A stretch of 64,000 bases of DNA from Halalkalibacter suaedae (GCF_017939705.1 NZ_JAGKSQ010000004.1:310001-374000), one strand, 5' to 3'. Counted from the stretch's first letter, positions 24,116 to 32,130 are shown. Translations and numbers: made by a program. Notes: generated from the sequence alone by a model not told the origin.

Positions 24116-24892
24116 GTGTTACTTAACCCCACCACTTTAGCAAATTGGTTGTCACCACATTCAATAGAATGGTACAAACAACTTAGTAACCTTCAAGGGA
24201 AATATACATATTCTTGGAATTCTACGATTACAGAGCCCAACGGAGAATCAATTTTCGATAAAGAAGTGGTTCAAAACATATTAGATAAGAAAGTTTTAGA
24301 TGTTGGATGTGGACACGGAGAGTTCACACTTGAATGTAGTCCTTTTGCAAAAGAAATAGTAGGTTTTGATGTAACAGATAATTTTGTAAAAATCGGTAGA
24401 GAAAATAAAAGGAAAAATGTAACTTTTGTTTTGGGAAATACAAAAAGTGGATTGCCTTTTGAACCCAATGAGTTTGATTTTGCTTACAATCGAAAGGGTC
24501 CCACTTCCGCATATCCTTCTCTCAAAAAGGTTGTAAAAAAAGGTGGGAAACTGCTCGGACTTCACCCAGGTGATGAATTAGGAAAAGAATTACCACTTTT
24601 ATTTCCTGAGTTATTCGAAACTCTACAAGGTAGCCCAATCTTAGATACGATTTATCAAAGACTAGATCTAAGTAATTTCTCTCATAAAGAAGTTGAAGTA
24701 GTAAATAGTATTGAACTTTTGCATACCCCATTAGATGTAATAAAATTACGATGCTTTGGTCAAGACCCTAAAATTTATGAAGCTTTAATAGAAGAAAACC
24801 TCTCTGAAATATCTAAGATTTTTGAACGAAATACAACAAAAGAAGGTTTACCAATAACATTTTCTCGTTATATAGTTCGTGCAATTGTCTAA
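24116..24892 (+). CDS. Class I SAM-dependent methyltransferase
   Basis: This is a 258-residue methyltransferase with motif I KVLDVGCGHGEFTLE near residues 59-73. EIVGFDVTDNFVKIGREN, LPFEPNEFDFAYNRKGP and VKKGGKLLGLHPGDELGK follow, as in small-molecule methyltransferases. GTG is the start, 9 bp after AAGGAGGT. The acceptor is unknown. It is a single-gene unit, with a broken Nudix gene 150 bp downstream. Confidence 0.87.
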   Translation: MLLNPTTLANWLSPHSIEWYKQLSNLQGKYTYSWNSTITEPNGESIFDKEVVQNILDKKVLDVGCGHGEFTLECSPFAKEIVGFDVTDNFVKIGRENKRKNVTFVLGNTKSGLPFEPNEFDFAYNRKGPTSAYPSLKKVVKKGGKLLGLHPGDELGKELPLLFPELFETLQGSPILDTIYQRLDLSNFSHKEVEVVNSIELLHTPLDVIKLRCFGQDPKIYEALIEENLSEISKIFERNTTKEGLPITFSRYIVRAIV

Positions 24893-25041
24893 TGAATGTA
24901 TTTTTTCTTCAGCTGCTTGAGTTGTTTGGGATTTATTCGGGTAAGCAATATGACAAAACATTTTCTAATGGAGACCAATCCTTTAAGCAGCAGAATAATC
25001 AAACCAAGGTTTCCAGTAGTGGATTAGTGGGAGGGTGTAAA

Positions 25042-25504
25042 GTGAAGATTAGAAATTCAGCCAAAGCTATTATAATTTCTGATTCTAAGGTTTTGTTAAC
25101 GAAAAATAAAGATGATGATGGTTATTTTTATCTTTTTCCTGGTGGTGGACAAGAGTGGCGAAACTATTCATGAAGCGTTAGCTAGAGAGTGTATTGAGGA
25201 AATAGGAAAACAGGTCGAAATAGGCGAACTTCTTCATATTCGTGAGTATATAGGAAAAAATCATGAACATGCTTCATTTGATTTTGAGGTCCATCAGGTT
25301 GAATATTACTTTGTTTGTATACTTGAAACTCTAGAAAAAGAGTATGAAATGCCTACAAATCCCGATAGTCACCAAGTTGGAGTGGAATGGATAGATATTA
25401 ACAACTTAAAAGAGTATAGAATCTACCCAAAAGAGCTAAGGAAATACATATCAAAATATATTATGAATGAAAGATCTCCAATTTATTTGGGGGATATTAA
25501 TTAA
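25042..25504 (+). pseudogene. Nudix hydrolase gene with a frameshift in the Nudix box
   Basis: GTG at 25042 (GGGAGGGTG upstream) opens IRNSAKAIIISDSKVLLTKN and runs to FPGGGQEW, then stops. The next frame continues GETIHEALARECIEEIGKQV to the end at 25504. The Nudix box GX5EX7REUXEEXGU is complete only if one residue is restored between QE and GET, so about two bases near 25156 are missing. The product would be about 155 residues. It may be a real pseudogene or an assembly error. Confidence 0.82.
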
Positions 25505-25521
25505 ATTTTTGGGAGCTATCT

Positions 25522-26070
25522 ATGCAGGAACAGATTCGTTTTCCGATCGGTCAATTTGAACCATTACAGAATCCAACTCCAGAACAACGTAATAAATGGA
25601 TTCAGGAGATTTCAGAAATGCCGAAACTCCTTCGGCTTACAGTAGAAAATCTATCTATTAAGCAACTGCACACGCAATACCGTTCTGGTGGCTGGACTGT
25701 TCAACAGGTAGTTCACCATATGGCTGATAACAATATGAATGCCTACATCCGATTTAAAAAAGCATTAACTGAAGAGAATCCAATTGCGACTTCTTATCGA
25801 GAAGATTTATGGGCAGAATTTTACGATTATAAAAATACACCTATTGAACTATCATTGAACCTTATTGAACTATCATTGAACCTTATTGAATACATTGATA
25901 ATAGATTTACTACATTACTTGCTTCGTTAACTGCAACTGAGTTCGAAAGGACATTTAAGAGTCCTACACACGGCTTAATGAATTTAGCTGTTGCAACACA
26001 AAGGTATGCTTGGCACGGTAGACATCATATTGCACAAATTGAATCGCTTAAACAACGTAGGGGTTGGTAA
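25522..26070 (+). CDS. yfiT: DinB-like putative metal-dependent hydrolase (YfiT family)
   Basis: This 182-residue four-helix-bundle protein closely follows B. subtilis YfiT: IRFPIGQFEPLQNPTPEQRNKWI, then YRSGGWTVQQVVHHMADNNMN, and YAWHGRHHIAQIESLKQRRGW. The HH in VVHHMAD and the H..HH in WHGRHHI are the metal ligands. A 7-residue tandem duplication (ELSLNLI twice, residues about 109-121) extends one helix and is probably recent. The enzyme activity of the family is not settled; DinB-like members handle small thiols or damaged metabolites. Confidence 0.9.
   Translation: MQEQIRFPIGQFEPLQNPTPEQRNKWIQEISEMPKLLRLTVENLSIKQLHTQYRSGGWTVQQVVHHMADNNMNAYIRFKKALTEENPIATSYREDLWAEFYDYKNTPIELSLNLIELSLNLIEYIDNRFTTLLASLTATEFERTFKSPTHGLMNLAVATQRYAWHGRHHIAQIESLKQRRGW
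25843..25884 (+). repeat. 21-bp tandem duplication inside the YfiT-like gene
   Basis: Two exact 21-bp copies (25843-25863 and 25864-25884, each starting ATTGAACTATCATTGAAC) add seven in-frame codons to the gene. Confidence 0.9.
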
Positions 26071-26120
26071 TACAATAGCCTACTTTGCTAGATTGTGAAG
26101 CAATATCCTTAAACAAAAAG

Positions 26121-26157
26121 GTGCATTACCACAACAACGGTAATGCATCTATTTTTG
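26121..26157 (+). terminator. Terminator hairpin of the repeat module
   Basis: TGCATTACC pairs with GGTAATGCA across 8 nt, followed by TATTTTTGT. Promoter-like repeat copy 8 follows. Confidence 0.8.
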
Positions 26158-26164
26158 TGCTAAT

Positions 26165-26187
26165 AAAAAGGAAATTAATGTTAAACT
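26165..26187 (+). promoter_or_regulatory. Dispersed promoter-like repeat, copy 8
   Basis: It reads AAAAAGGAAATTAATGTTAA then ACT, ending TGTTAAACT. Only a gene remnant follows, then a small membrane-protein gene at 26455. Confidence 0.6.
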
Positions 26188-26266
26188 GTAGAGACGGGAA
26201 TGTTGATAAAGGAAAGAGAAACCCCCGTGAAAAAGGAGGGGGAATTATTGGTGTAAAAGGGAATAG

Positions 26267-26389
26267 AACGTTTTGGTATATGCTATCAGTCTTTCTAGAG
26301 AAGTTGAAGTAAACTTTGTAAGAAAAGATGGTACAGAGGATAAAGTAGAATCAATTGATGAGGAAATGCTAAAAGGTTTGAGAGAATAA
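26267..26389 (+). pseudogene. C-terminal remnant of an unknown gene
   Basis: A frame from 26267 to TAA (26387-26389) encodes YAISLSREVEVNFVRKDGTE and then DKVESIDEEMLKGLRE, a protein-like sequence with no start codon at a usable distance from a ribosome site. A GGAGGGGG lies at about 26236, too far away. It is probably the tail of a gene whose front was deleted. Confidence 0.4.
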
Positions 26390-26454
26390 TAGTTTTTTTG
26401 TAGTAACGGATACTTATCTTAAAATTATATAAAATGATTAGAGGGGATGCGTAC

Positions 26455-26652
26455 ATGGGTATATTATTGATCGTTCTTCCAATCGCTTCAATTTTAGTTG
26501 GACTATATTTCATTACATTAGGTCTTTGGGAATTAAGAGAAGGCGTAAATAGAAAACAATACATTAAGTATATGTTCACAGGGTTATTTTTACTGGTTAT
26601 TCTAACACCAATGATGTGGCTTTTTGGTGGTAGCCTTCTCGGGATGAGTTAA
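26455..26652 (+). CDS. Small membrane protein, 65 aa
   Basis: ATG at 26455 lies about 9 bp after GAGGGG; an ATG at 26434 before that site is rejected. Two membrane helices (about 2-24 and 42-60) are joined by a polar loop (LREGVNRKQYIKY). The family is not recognised. Confidence 0.65.
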   Translation: MGILLIVLPIASILVGLYFITLGLWELREGVNRKQYIKYMFTGLFLLVILTPMMWLFGGSLLGMS

Positions 26653-26693
26653 GGTTGTGAATCTGAAAGTGCTTATCTAGGGAGGTTGTTGAT

Positions 26694-27272
26694 ATGGAAA
26701 ACACGCTGCTAATGAGAACAGAAGCTTCTCACTCATTAAATTTTTTAATATATATTCAAAATTTGTTTCTAAATCAAAATGAAAATAGAGATGAATTGAA
26801 ATTTCCATACATACCAACAAAAATTGAGTTTCGGGAAGACTTTGATACGTGTTATCGAATGTTATGGGAAGAAGTATTGAAGCGAATTACAGAGCATCCC
26901 AAAAATGACCTAAAGATGTACATCGAAAAGAAAAATTTGTTTTACCACGGTTTATTCGCTGAAACAGAAAATACTTTAAATGGATTTAATCAATTATATC
27001 AAGCCTTCAAAGTATGGTGGGATAGCCTAGCTGGGCGTTTCTCAGTAGAAAGGTCGATTGATGATCAAGGACAAAAAATATATGCAGCATTAGCGGATCT
27101 ACTTATAGAAGAAAGAATAACACCTAAAAAGGAATTGAATATTATCTTAATCTATGATGATTGTGTCTTAGTTGATCTAGAACCTTCTTCTTATTTGGCA
27201 GTTCTTTCTATAAGTGATTGTTTGATGAAGTACAAAGAGTTAATCCGGAAATTACAGTTAAGTATTGATTAG
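26694..27272 (+). CDS. Hypothetical protein, 192 aa
   Basis: GGGAGG about 8 bp before ATG supports the start. The protein is soluble, mostly helical in the first two thirds, with strands near the end (ELNIILIYDDCVLVDL). I recognise no family. It lies 40 bp before the HicB-like gene and both are probably in one transcript. Confidence 0.65.
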   Translation: MENTLLMRTEASHSLNFLIYIQNLFLNQNENRDELKFPYIPTKIEFREDFDTCYRMLWEEVLKRITEHPKNDLKMYIEKKNLFYHGLFAETENTLNGFNQLYQAFKVWWDSLAGRFSVERSIDDQGQKIYAALADLLIEERITPKKELNIILIYDDCVLVDLEPSSYLAVLSISDCLMKYKELIRKLQLSID

Positions 27273-27315
27273 TCAGTCAAGGCTTAAAAAAGCATATATT
27301 TAAGGATGTGTCACT

Positions 27316-27855
27316 GTGTTCGAATTCGGAAAAGTAGTTTATCCAGCGTTCATTCACAAGGAAGATGAAGAGATGTTTTGTGTTTATTTCCCAGCTCTAT
27401 TTCCGGAATCGGGCTGGGATTATCCTTTATCACGTGGGAAAACAAGGAGTCTAGCTATAGAAAATGCAGAAAAGGAGTTAGCTTGCGCCTTGGCAGGGTT
27501 CATATATGATAATGAAAAAGTACCTGGACCGATTCCTATTCCAAGTAATCGCCTTTCCAAAGAGATGGAATTAATCAAGATAGAGACATCGTTAGAGCAA
27601 TATGCAGAGGAAATAGAGGAGCATTTAAAAGGTCGTCACTGGCATATTGGCTATTACGTCGAAGAAAGTGATGAATATTTTGAAGCAATCGGATTTAAAA
27701 ATGAGCAAGGAAACTGGGATATTTTTTATTCAGAGGAAAAAGAAGATTCTAATGAAGTTTTACTTTTTACAGTGAAACTAGAATCTGAAGCCTACGAGAA
27801 ATTTAAACAGTTTGTTGAAAATCTCATAATTAAACGTCGTGGTGAGTTAGAGTAA
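27316..27855 (+). CDS. Protein with an N-terminal HicB-like domain, 179 aa
   Basis: The first 70 residues follow the HicB antitoxin fold: VYPAFIHKEDEEMFCVYFPA, LSRGKTRSLAIENAEKEL and NEKVPGPIPIPS. The C-terminal half is an unrelated acidic alpha/beta region (HWHIGYYVEESDEYFEAIGF). No HicA toxin gene lies on either side. It may be a solitary HicB-fold protein with another job. GTG is the start, after AGGATG. Confidence 0.65.
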   Translation: MFEFGKVVYPAFIHKEDEEMFCVYFPALFPESGWDYPLSRGKTRSLAIENAEKELACALAGFIYDNEKVPGPIPIPSNRLSKEMELIKIETSLEQYAEEIEEHLKGRHWHIGYYVEESDEYFEAIGFKNEQGNWDIFYSEEKEDSNEVLLFTVKLESEAYEKFKQFVENLIIKRRGELE

Positions 27856-27915
27856 AGCCAAAATAAGTATTTTTTTAAAGAACTAGTGACAAATTGATTA
27901 GATTAGGAGGATCAT

Positions 27916-28143
27916 GTGCCAAACTTTGAGAGAGTTAAAAGATTGTCCAATCTATTATTTGGAGCAAGTGGTGTGTTAGTATGTTTCATTGTAATTAAAC
28001 TACCGAACTATACAACTGAAGAAAGATTTATGTCGACTTCTCTTATCCTGTTAATTTTCTGCATGATCTTAGCAATCTCTTTAAGATGTGTTGCAAAAGA
28101 TGCAAAAGAATATATTAATAGTGTGAATAAATATAAACGGTAA
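27916..28143 (+). CDS. Small membrane protein, 75 aa
   Basis: GTG at 27916 is 6 bp after AGGAGGATC. Two predicted helices (about 14-30 and 40-58) lie between polar ends; the tail DAKEYINSVNKYKR is basic. The family is not recognised. A degenerate promoter-like repeat (about 28183-28203) follows. Confidence 0.65.
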   Translation: MPNFERVKRLSNLLFGASGVLVCFIVIKLPNYTTEERFMSTSLILLIFCMILAISLRCVAKDAKEYINSVNKYKR

Positions 28144-28292
28144 GTGATTAATTTTTGAATTGGATTGCTCTCTTCAATGAGTTAAATGAAATTAATGTGA
28201 ACTACAGCTGTGAGTTGGATGTAGATGTTGATATTTAAGGTAACATCAGGGAACAATAATCTCTAAGAGTCGCTAAATAAGGGGGATTATTG

Positions 28293-29135
28293 TTGAAGAA
28301 AATTATCTTGTTTTTTATGTTGGCATCGGTCTTTTTTAATTTTTTACCAAATTTTATTTATGCTGAAGAAAAGATAAATAACGATCTATTGAAAGTGATC
28401 AATGAATGTTTACCACCAAACTCAGAATTGATAAGTCCCGAGGAACCTAAATCAACTAAGCCATACCAGCTATACGATTTAAATCAGGACGGAAGAGAAG
28501 ATGTAATTATTAATTTTGTAATAAAGGCAGAAGAACAACCGAACCCATCACAATATGGTGTAATAGTTCTAAGGAAAGAAAATGAAAGATGGAAAAAGGT
28601 CTGGGAAAGCCAAACCCAAGGAGTAGGATTAGCTTATTCAGGTACGGCAGATCTTACTGGTGACGGAATTAATGAGTATCTCTTTGGAGTGACAATTGGT
28701 GCTTCAGCTGGAAATACATTAGAGGTTTTTAGATGGAATAATCATTCTTTTCAGAGGATAGCAGAAATTCCGAATCATATGATGGAGCTAATAACGGATA
28801 AGAAAACAGGTATAGCTGTTTGGCAGCGCTACATTGCAGATGCCTATTTTGTAAATGTTCTAAAATGGAATGGCGTTCGTTTAGCTCGGAATGAAGAACT
28901 GTTCTCTAGTTACTATCCTACAATTGAAAAATTTTATCAGGATAAAATAGCAAAGTTAGATGCGTGGTTCTATTGGTACACACTTGCAGATGCTCAAATT
29001 AAGGCGAATTTATTTGAAAAAGCGAGGAATTCAATACAGAAAGGTACTGAATTAGCAAAAGAATCATCACTACCTGACGAAGTAGAAAGTTTCAAACGAT
29101 TGCTTGATGAGCTGGAAGAAAAGCAAAAATCATAG
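28293..29135 (+). CDS. Secreted protein with FG-GAP/VCBS-like repeats
   Basis: TTG at 28293 is 6 bp after GGGGGA. The N-terminus is a signal peptide (KKIILFFMLASVFFNFL, likely cut after YA near residue 25). Calcium-binding-like blades follow: YDLNQDGREDVIINF near residue 63 and ADLTGDGINEYLFG near 125. The C-terminal 60 residues are helical (EKARNSIQKGTELAKES). Such proteins act at the cell surface in adhesion or as enzyme domains; no catalytic motif is visible. Confidence 0.75.
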   Translation: MKKIILFFMLASVFFNFLPNFIYAEEKINNDLLKVINECLPPNSELISPEEPKSTKPYQLYDLNQDGREDVIINFVIKAEEQPNPSQYGVIVLRKENERWKKVWESQTQGVGLAYSGTADLTGDGINEYLFGVTIGASAGNTLEVFRWNNHSFQRIAEIPNHMMELITDKKTGIAVWQRYIADAYFVNVLKWNGVRLARNEELFSSYYPTIEKFYQDKIAKLDAWFYWYTLADAQIKANLFEKARNSIQKGTELAKESSLPDEVESFKRLLDELEEKQKS

Positions 29136-29182
29136 TATCCGGAATCATTTTAGAAGCAAGTGTCAGTTAGTTATTACAACAA

Positions 29183-29219
29183 TAAAAAGCCTTGAGAGGA
29201 TTAGGATTCCTCTCAAGGC
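29183..29219 (-). terminator. Terminator of the sigma/anti-sigma operon
   Basis: A 12-bp perfect stem (GCCTTGAGAGGA with TCCTCTCAAGGC) has a T run on the minus strand (GGCTTTTTATT). Confidence 0.88.
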
Positions 29220-29245
29220 GAGTTGGGAACGAAACCGTTAGTGTA

Positions 29246-30079
29246 TTAATACACCATCAGATCATTTACAATGGCTACTAAATCCCAAGCCCCTTCTTGA
29301 TTCTTGTCGAACACGAGATTCAGACTTCTCCAATCCAATCCATCATACTCTTCTGTACCGTCATAATGAAATTCAACGACCCTCGATTCTGGGTAAAATT
29401 CCTTAATATTTGTACTTCTTTGATCACTAGGATCATCTGGATTTGGATCGACATTCATTTCATCTGGGTTCAGAAATCTTTCTGGAATCACTCGTTCATC
29501 AAAATATGCTTCAGGACTTAACTTGATTTCTGTATTCGCTTCTTGTATGCCCCAAACATATTCGGTTGGGTCCTCTAGTAGCGTGACCACTTTGCTTTGG
29601 GCAACTTTCACCGAGAAATCTGCGATATATCCGTCAGGTGAAAACAATAGCCCTTTTTCTTTGTGAACATAATCTGCGAGTACGTCCATATCGCGGTCGT
29701 GTAATGCTTGAACGATTTCCTCTGCCTTTTGCTCGATCGTGATTTGTTCTTCAGTAGGCTCTTCTTGATCAGTCACTTCTGGTTGTTCGTTTGGAGACGG
29801 CTTCTCTACACTTTCGACGTTCTCGACATTATCTGTTGATTGTTCGTTAGTCGTCAATATGTTAACGCCAATAATGGAAAATAAGGTGAGTGCTGCAGCT
29901 GTTGCAATACCTACGGTGAGCTTTTTTATGTCCATTCCACTCTTTATTGGTTGTGACCCATCATCATCGTTAAGAGACTCCATCAGATTTTGGTGAATCT
30001 GGTCTTTTGTCGATTGAGATAACCGATGTGAAGGTAGTTCTTTGACTTTATCTTCGAATGATTTATGATTATTGTTCAT
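29246..30079 (-). CDS. Anti-sigma factor-like membrane protein
   Basis: This is a 277-residue protein overlapping the sigma-factor gene by 11 bp, the classic cognate arrangement. The cytoplasmic N-terminus (about 1-50) precedes one membrane helix near 53-75 (LTVGIATAAALTLFSIIGVN). An acidic linker rich in Glu/Pro and an extracytoplasmic sensory domain of about 150 residues follow. No zinc-binding HxxxCxxC is visible, so it is not of the ZAS class. It would hold the ECF sigma factor inactive until an envelope signal. Confidence 0.8.
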   Translation of the reverse strand: MNNNHKSFEDKVKELPSHRLSQSTKDQIHQNLMESLNDDDGSQPIKSGMDIKKLTVGIATAAALTLFSIIGVNILTTNEQSTDNVENVESVEKPSPNEQPEVTDQEEPTEEQITIEQKAEEIVQALHDRDMDVLADYVHKEKGLLFSPDGYIADFSVKVAQSKVVTLLEDPTEYVWGIQEANTEIKLSPEAYFDERVIPERFLNPDEMNVDPNPDDPSDQRSTNIKEFYPESRVVEFHYDGTEEYDGLDWRSLNLVFDKNQEGAWDLVAIVNDLMVY

Positions 30080-30590
30080 CTGATTGCCTCCCGATTTCTT
30101 CAGTCCTCAATGCTTTAATGGCACGATGGTAATTGGTTCTGACCTTTGTTTCATTCCAACCTAAGATTTCTGCTGTTTCCTTAACTGATAAATCCTGAAT
30201 GCCACGTAAAATCAGGACATCACGGAATTTCTTTTTTTGTTTTGAAATAGCCGCATAAAGTCCCTGGTATTCTTCTTTTCTTAAGAGGAGCTGCTCAGGA
30301 TTGGCATCTGATTGCTGATTCCAAATGCTTTCATCAAAGGGAGTGGCGGATTGACTAAGCTTGTTCTTCTTCTTTCTCCCTTCATCAATGGCAACATTAC
30401 GTGCAATGCTGAAAAGCCAAGTCTTCGGAGTCGATCGTCCTTGATAGGAATGAAGACCCTTCCCAGCCTTAATGAATACGTCCTGAACTAAATCTTCTAC
30501 ATCCGTTTTACCGGTGTAGTAAACAAGGAAATTGTAGACATCATCACTGTACTGGTAAAACCATTCTGAAATTGTTTTCTTTGCCGTCAT
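30069..30590 (-). CDS. ECF-type RNA polymerase sigma factor
   Basis: This is a 173-residue sigma-70 family protein. Region 2 covers about residues 10-75 (DVYNFLVYYTGKTDVEDLVQ, TPKTWLFSIARNVAIDEGRK) and region 4 about 110-160 (FRDVLILRGIQDLSVKETAE, LGWNETKVRTNYHRAIKAL). The next gene overlaps it and encodes its probable anti-sigma factor. An ECF-type promoter lies just upstream, consistent with autoregulation. Confidence 0.92.
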   Translation of the reverse strand: MTAKKTISEWFYQYSDDVYNFLVYYTGKTDVEDLVQDVFIKAGKGLHSYQGRSTPKTWLFSIARNVAIDEGRKKKNKLSQSATPFDESIWNQQSDANPEQLLLRKEEYQGLYAAISKQKKKFRDVLILRGIQDLSVKETAEILGWNETKVRTNYHRAIKALRTEEIGRQSDEQ

Positions 30591-30623
30591 AATTTAGCTC
30601 CCCGTATGTGATTTCACTTATTA

Positions 30624-30649
30624 GACGTAAGGCATTTTTTTATGTGTCA
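30624..30649 (-). promoter_or_regulatory. Candidate autoregulatory ECF promoter
   Basis: Read on the minus strand: TGACAC, 16 bp, CGTC. This is close to the TGAAAC-N16-CGTC type recognised by Bacillus ECF sigma factors. It would give a leader of about 25-30 nt before the sigma gene. Confidence 0.5.
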
Positions 30650-30791
30650 AAAAAAGAGTGTTTTTTTAGTTTTAGAATTTTCATTTTGGGATTCATTAAT
30701 TGTATTATAGGGGGAATTTGAGGAGGGTTGTTTGATTTGACCGTTATTAATTTCACGTTAAGTATGAATTTTTATCTATTTACGCTCAATT

Positions 30792-30813
30792 AAAAGGAAA
30801 TTAATGTTAAAAT
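30792..30813 (+). promoter_or_regulatory. Dispersed promoter-like repeat, copy 9
   Basis: It reads AAAAGGAAATTAATGTTAAA then AT, ending in a strong extended -10 TGTTAAAAT. No clear terminator hairpin precedes it. A short open stretch at 30816-30929 without a ribosome site (KIPWDLDTDGFKENQWIFFG) may be a gene relic. The next good gene is at 30993. Confidence 0.6.
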
Positions 30814-30992
30814 TAATGGAAGATAGTTTCAAAATACCTTGGGACTTAGACACAGATGGCTTCAAGGAGAATCAGTGGATTTTTTTCGGACGAGGAAGAG
30901 TGGGATGTTCGTTTAGAACGTTAATCTAGGACAGTTGGATGCTTTTAACGATCTATTTATAGGGACTGAGTAAATTTTTTTGGGAGGCGAAA

Positions 30993-31400
30993 ATGAATCA
31001 ATTTTTAAAGTATTTTATATGGACTGTGATCATTGGATTTGTCATGTATATCGGTATTAGATTTCAGCTTAATCTAGAAGAGAAAGCTGAAACAACTTAT
31101 ACTTTGATTCCGACTACACTTTTTCAGGTTCTTTTTCCTATCATTTTAGGGCTATTACTTCGCTTACCGCTATTACTAGACGAAATCAATAAAAAGAAAA
31201 GATGGACAGTGAATTGGGCGAAAATAATCGTAATTGGTATACCTAGTTTATATATAGCTCTGACGCCCCTTCTTTATTTTACATCCTTTGGAAACTATTT
31301 GCCCCTTACCCTTGAAATGGTCATGCTAGAATCAAATACAGTCACTACAGTAGCCGGTTTGATCTTTGGTTATCTTTTACTCGATAGCCTAAAGGAATGA
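30993..31400 (+). CDS. Integral membrane protein, 135 aa
   Basis: GGGAGG about 7 bp before ATG. Four predicted helices (about 6-24, 38-58, 76-97 and 112-130) have a basic loop (NKKKRWTVNWAK). The family is not recognised. It is a single-gene unit of the island. Confidence 0.7.
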   Translation: MNQFLKYFIWTVIIGFVMYIGIRFQLNLEEKAETTYTLIPTTLFQVLFPIILGLLLRLPLLLDEINKKKRWTVNWAKIIVIGIPSLYIALTPLLYFTSFGNYLPLTLEMVMLESNTVTTVAGLIFGYLLLDSLKE

Positions 31401-31458
31401 GTAAATGAAACTTTTGAAATTCGAAACTGTGATACTTACTTGTTAGGAGGTGGCTCGA

Positions 31459-31935
31459 ATGAATACTAATAACTCAAACAATAATAGCTGCGTGAAAGAA
31501 GAACTAATACCATGGCAACCAACTAAGAGCTTAAAAGGTAATAATACCTATGATTTTAATATGATTGAAATGGAAAGACATAATGATTATTTGAAAATAT
31601 CATTTGAGGATCATTACGGAAATATAGTAGATGTTTTCTATAGGGATCTAAATAATCTATGTCCATTAGAATACTGTGTATGGGCATTTCGCTACAGTAC
31701 AGAGCTTGGAAGTATCCATCTAAATAATAGAGACATTAAGGGAGTAAATGTTGATCAGGATTCAGTTTGCTTTTATAAAGCGAAGAACTCGGTGTATGTG
31801 AGTGAGTTTGATGAAAATCCAATTGCGAACAAAGTGGTATTTCCAGAAGTGGAACATCACCTTTTTATAACAGGAGATGAAATTTTTGAGGTTATAGCGA
31901 ATTATGAGCCTGAATTTGTTGAAAGAAAGAAATGA
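31459..31935 (+). CDS. Hypothetical protein, 158 aa
   Basis: ATG at 31459 lies 5-7 bp after AGGAGGTGG; the GTG inside that site is rejected. The Asn-rich N-terminus (NTNNSNNNS) is followed by a soluble beta-rich domain (YLKISFEDHYGNIVDVFYRD). I recognise no family. Confidence 0.65.
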   Translation: MNTNNSNNNSCVKEELIPWQPTKSLKGNNTYDFNMIEMERHNDYLKISFEDHYGNIVDVFYRDLNNLCPLEYCVWAFRYSTELGSIHLNNRDIKGVNVDQDSVCFYKAKNSVYVSEFDENPIANKVVFPEVEHHLFITGDEIFEVIANYEPEFVERKK

Positions 31936-31964
31936 TTTTTTATTATGTACATGTTGGAAGAATT

Positions 31965-31973
31965 TGTTATGAT
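31965..31973 (+). promoter_or_regulatory. Extended -10 promoter of the holin-like toxin gene
   Basis: TGTTATGAT matches an extended -10 (TGnTATAAT type). Transcription would start near 31980, giving a 60-nt structured leader. Confidence 0.4.
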
Positions 31974-32040
31974 GGTTTATAGGTGCAATTGTATAGGCAG
32001 GGTGGCGTTCAAAATCCCCCATCAGTAAGGGGGTGAGAAC

Positions 32041-32130
32041 ATGAGTGGAGACTTTGATTTAGCGACAGCTACATTTATTCTTCTGTTCATCACACTACTT
32101 GTTACTTTAATTGATAAAATCAAAAAGTAA
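32041..32130 (+). CDS. Holin-like small toxin peptide, 29 aa (candidate type I toxin)
   Basis: ATG at 32041 encodes a single-helix peptide: short polar start (MSGDFDLAT), hydrophobic helix (ATFILLFITLLVTLI) and basic tail DKIKK, the layout of putative holin-like toxins. The strong ribosome site GGGGGTGA is paired with CCCCC (32016-32020 with 32029-32033), which would mask it. The leader GGCAGGGT can also pair with ACCCTGCC beyond the stop. Sequestered translation and a likely antisense RNA from the 3' side point to a type I toxin-antitoxin locus. Confidence 0.65.
   Translation: MSGDFDLATATFILLFITLLVTLIDKIKK

Noticed and set aside
24892-25041. Coding extension in front of the Nudix pseudogene from an ATG overlapping the methyltransferase stop
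   Set aside because: The 50 residues do not resemble a Nudix N-terminus, and a good ribosome site and GTG lie at 25042.
26085-26312. 75-codon frame from 26085
   Set aside because: It runs through a terminator hairpin and the promoter-like repeat, so it is intergenic noise. The relic at 26267 is in another frame.
7800-32000. Reading the gene run as a classical integron
   Set aside because: No tyrosine recombinase gene and no attC-like imperfect palindromes at gene ends were seen. The repeated module looks like terminator plus promoter.
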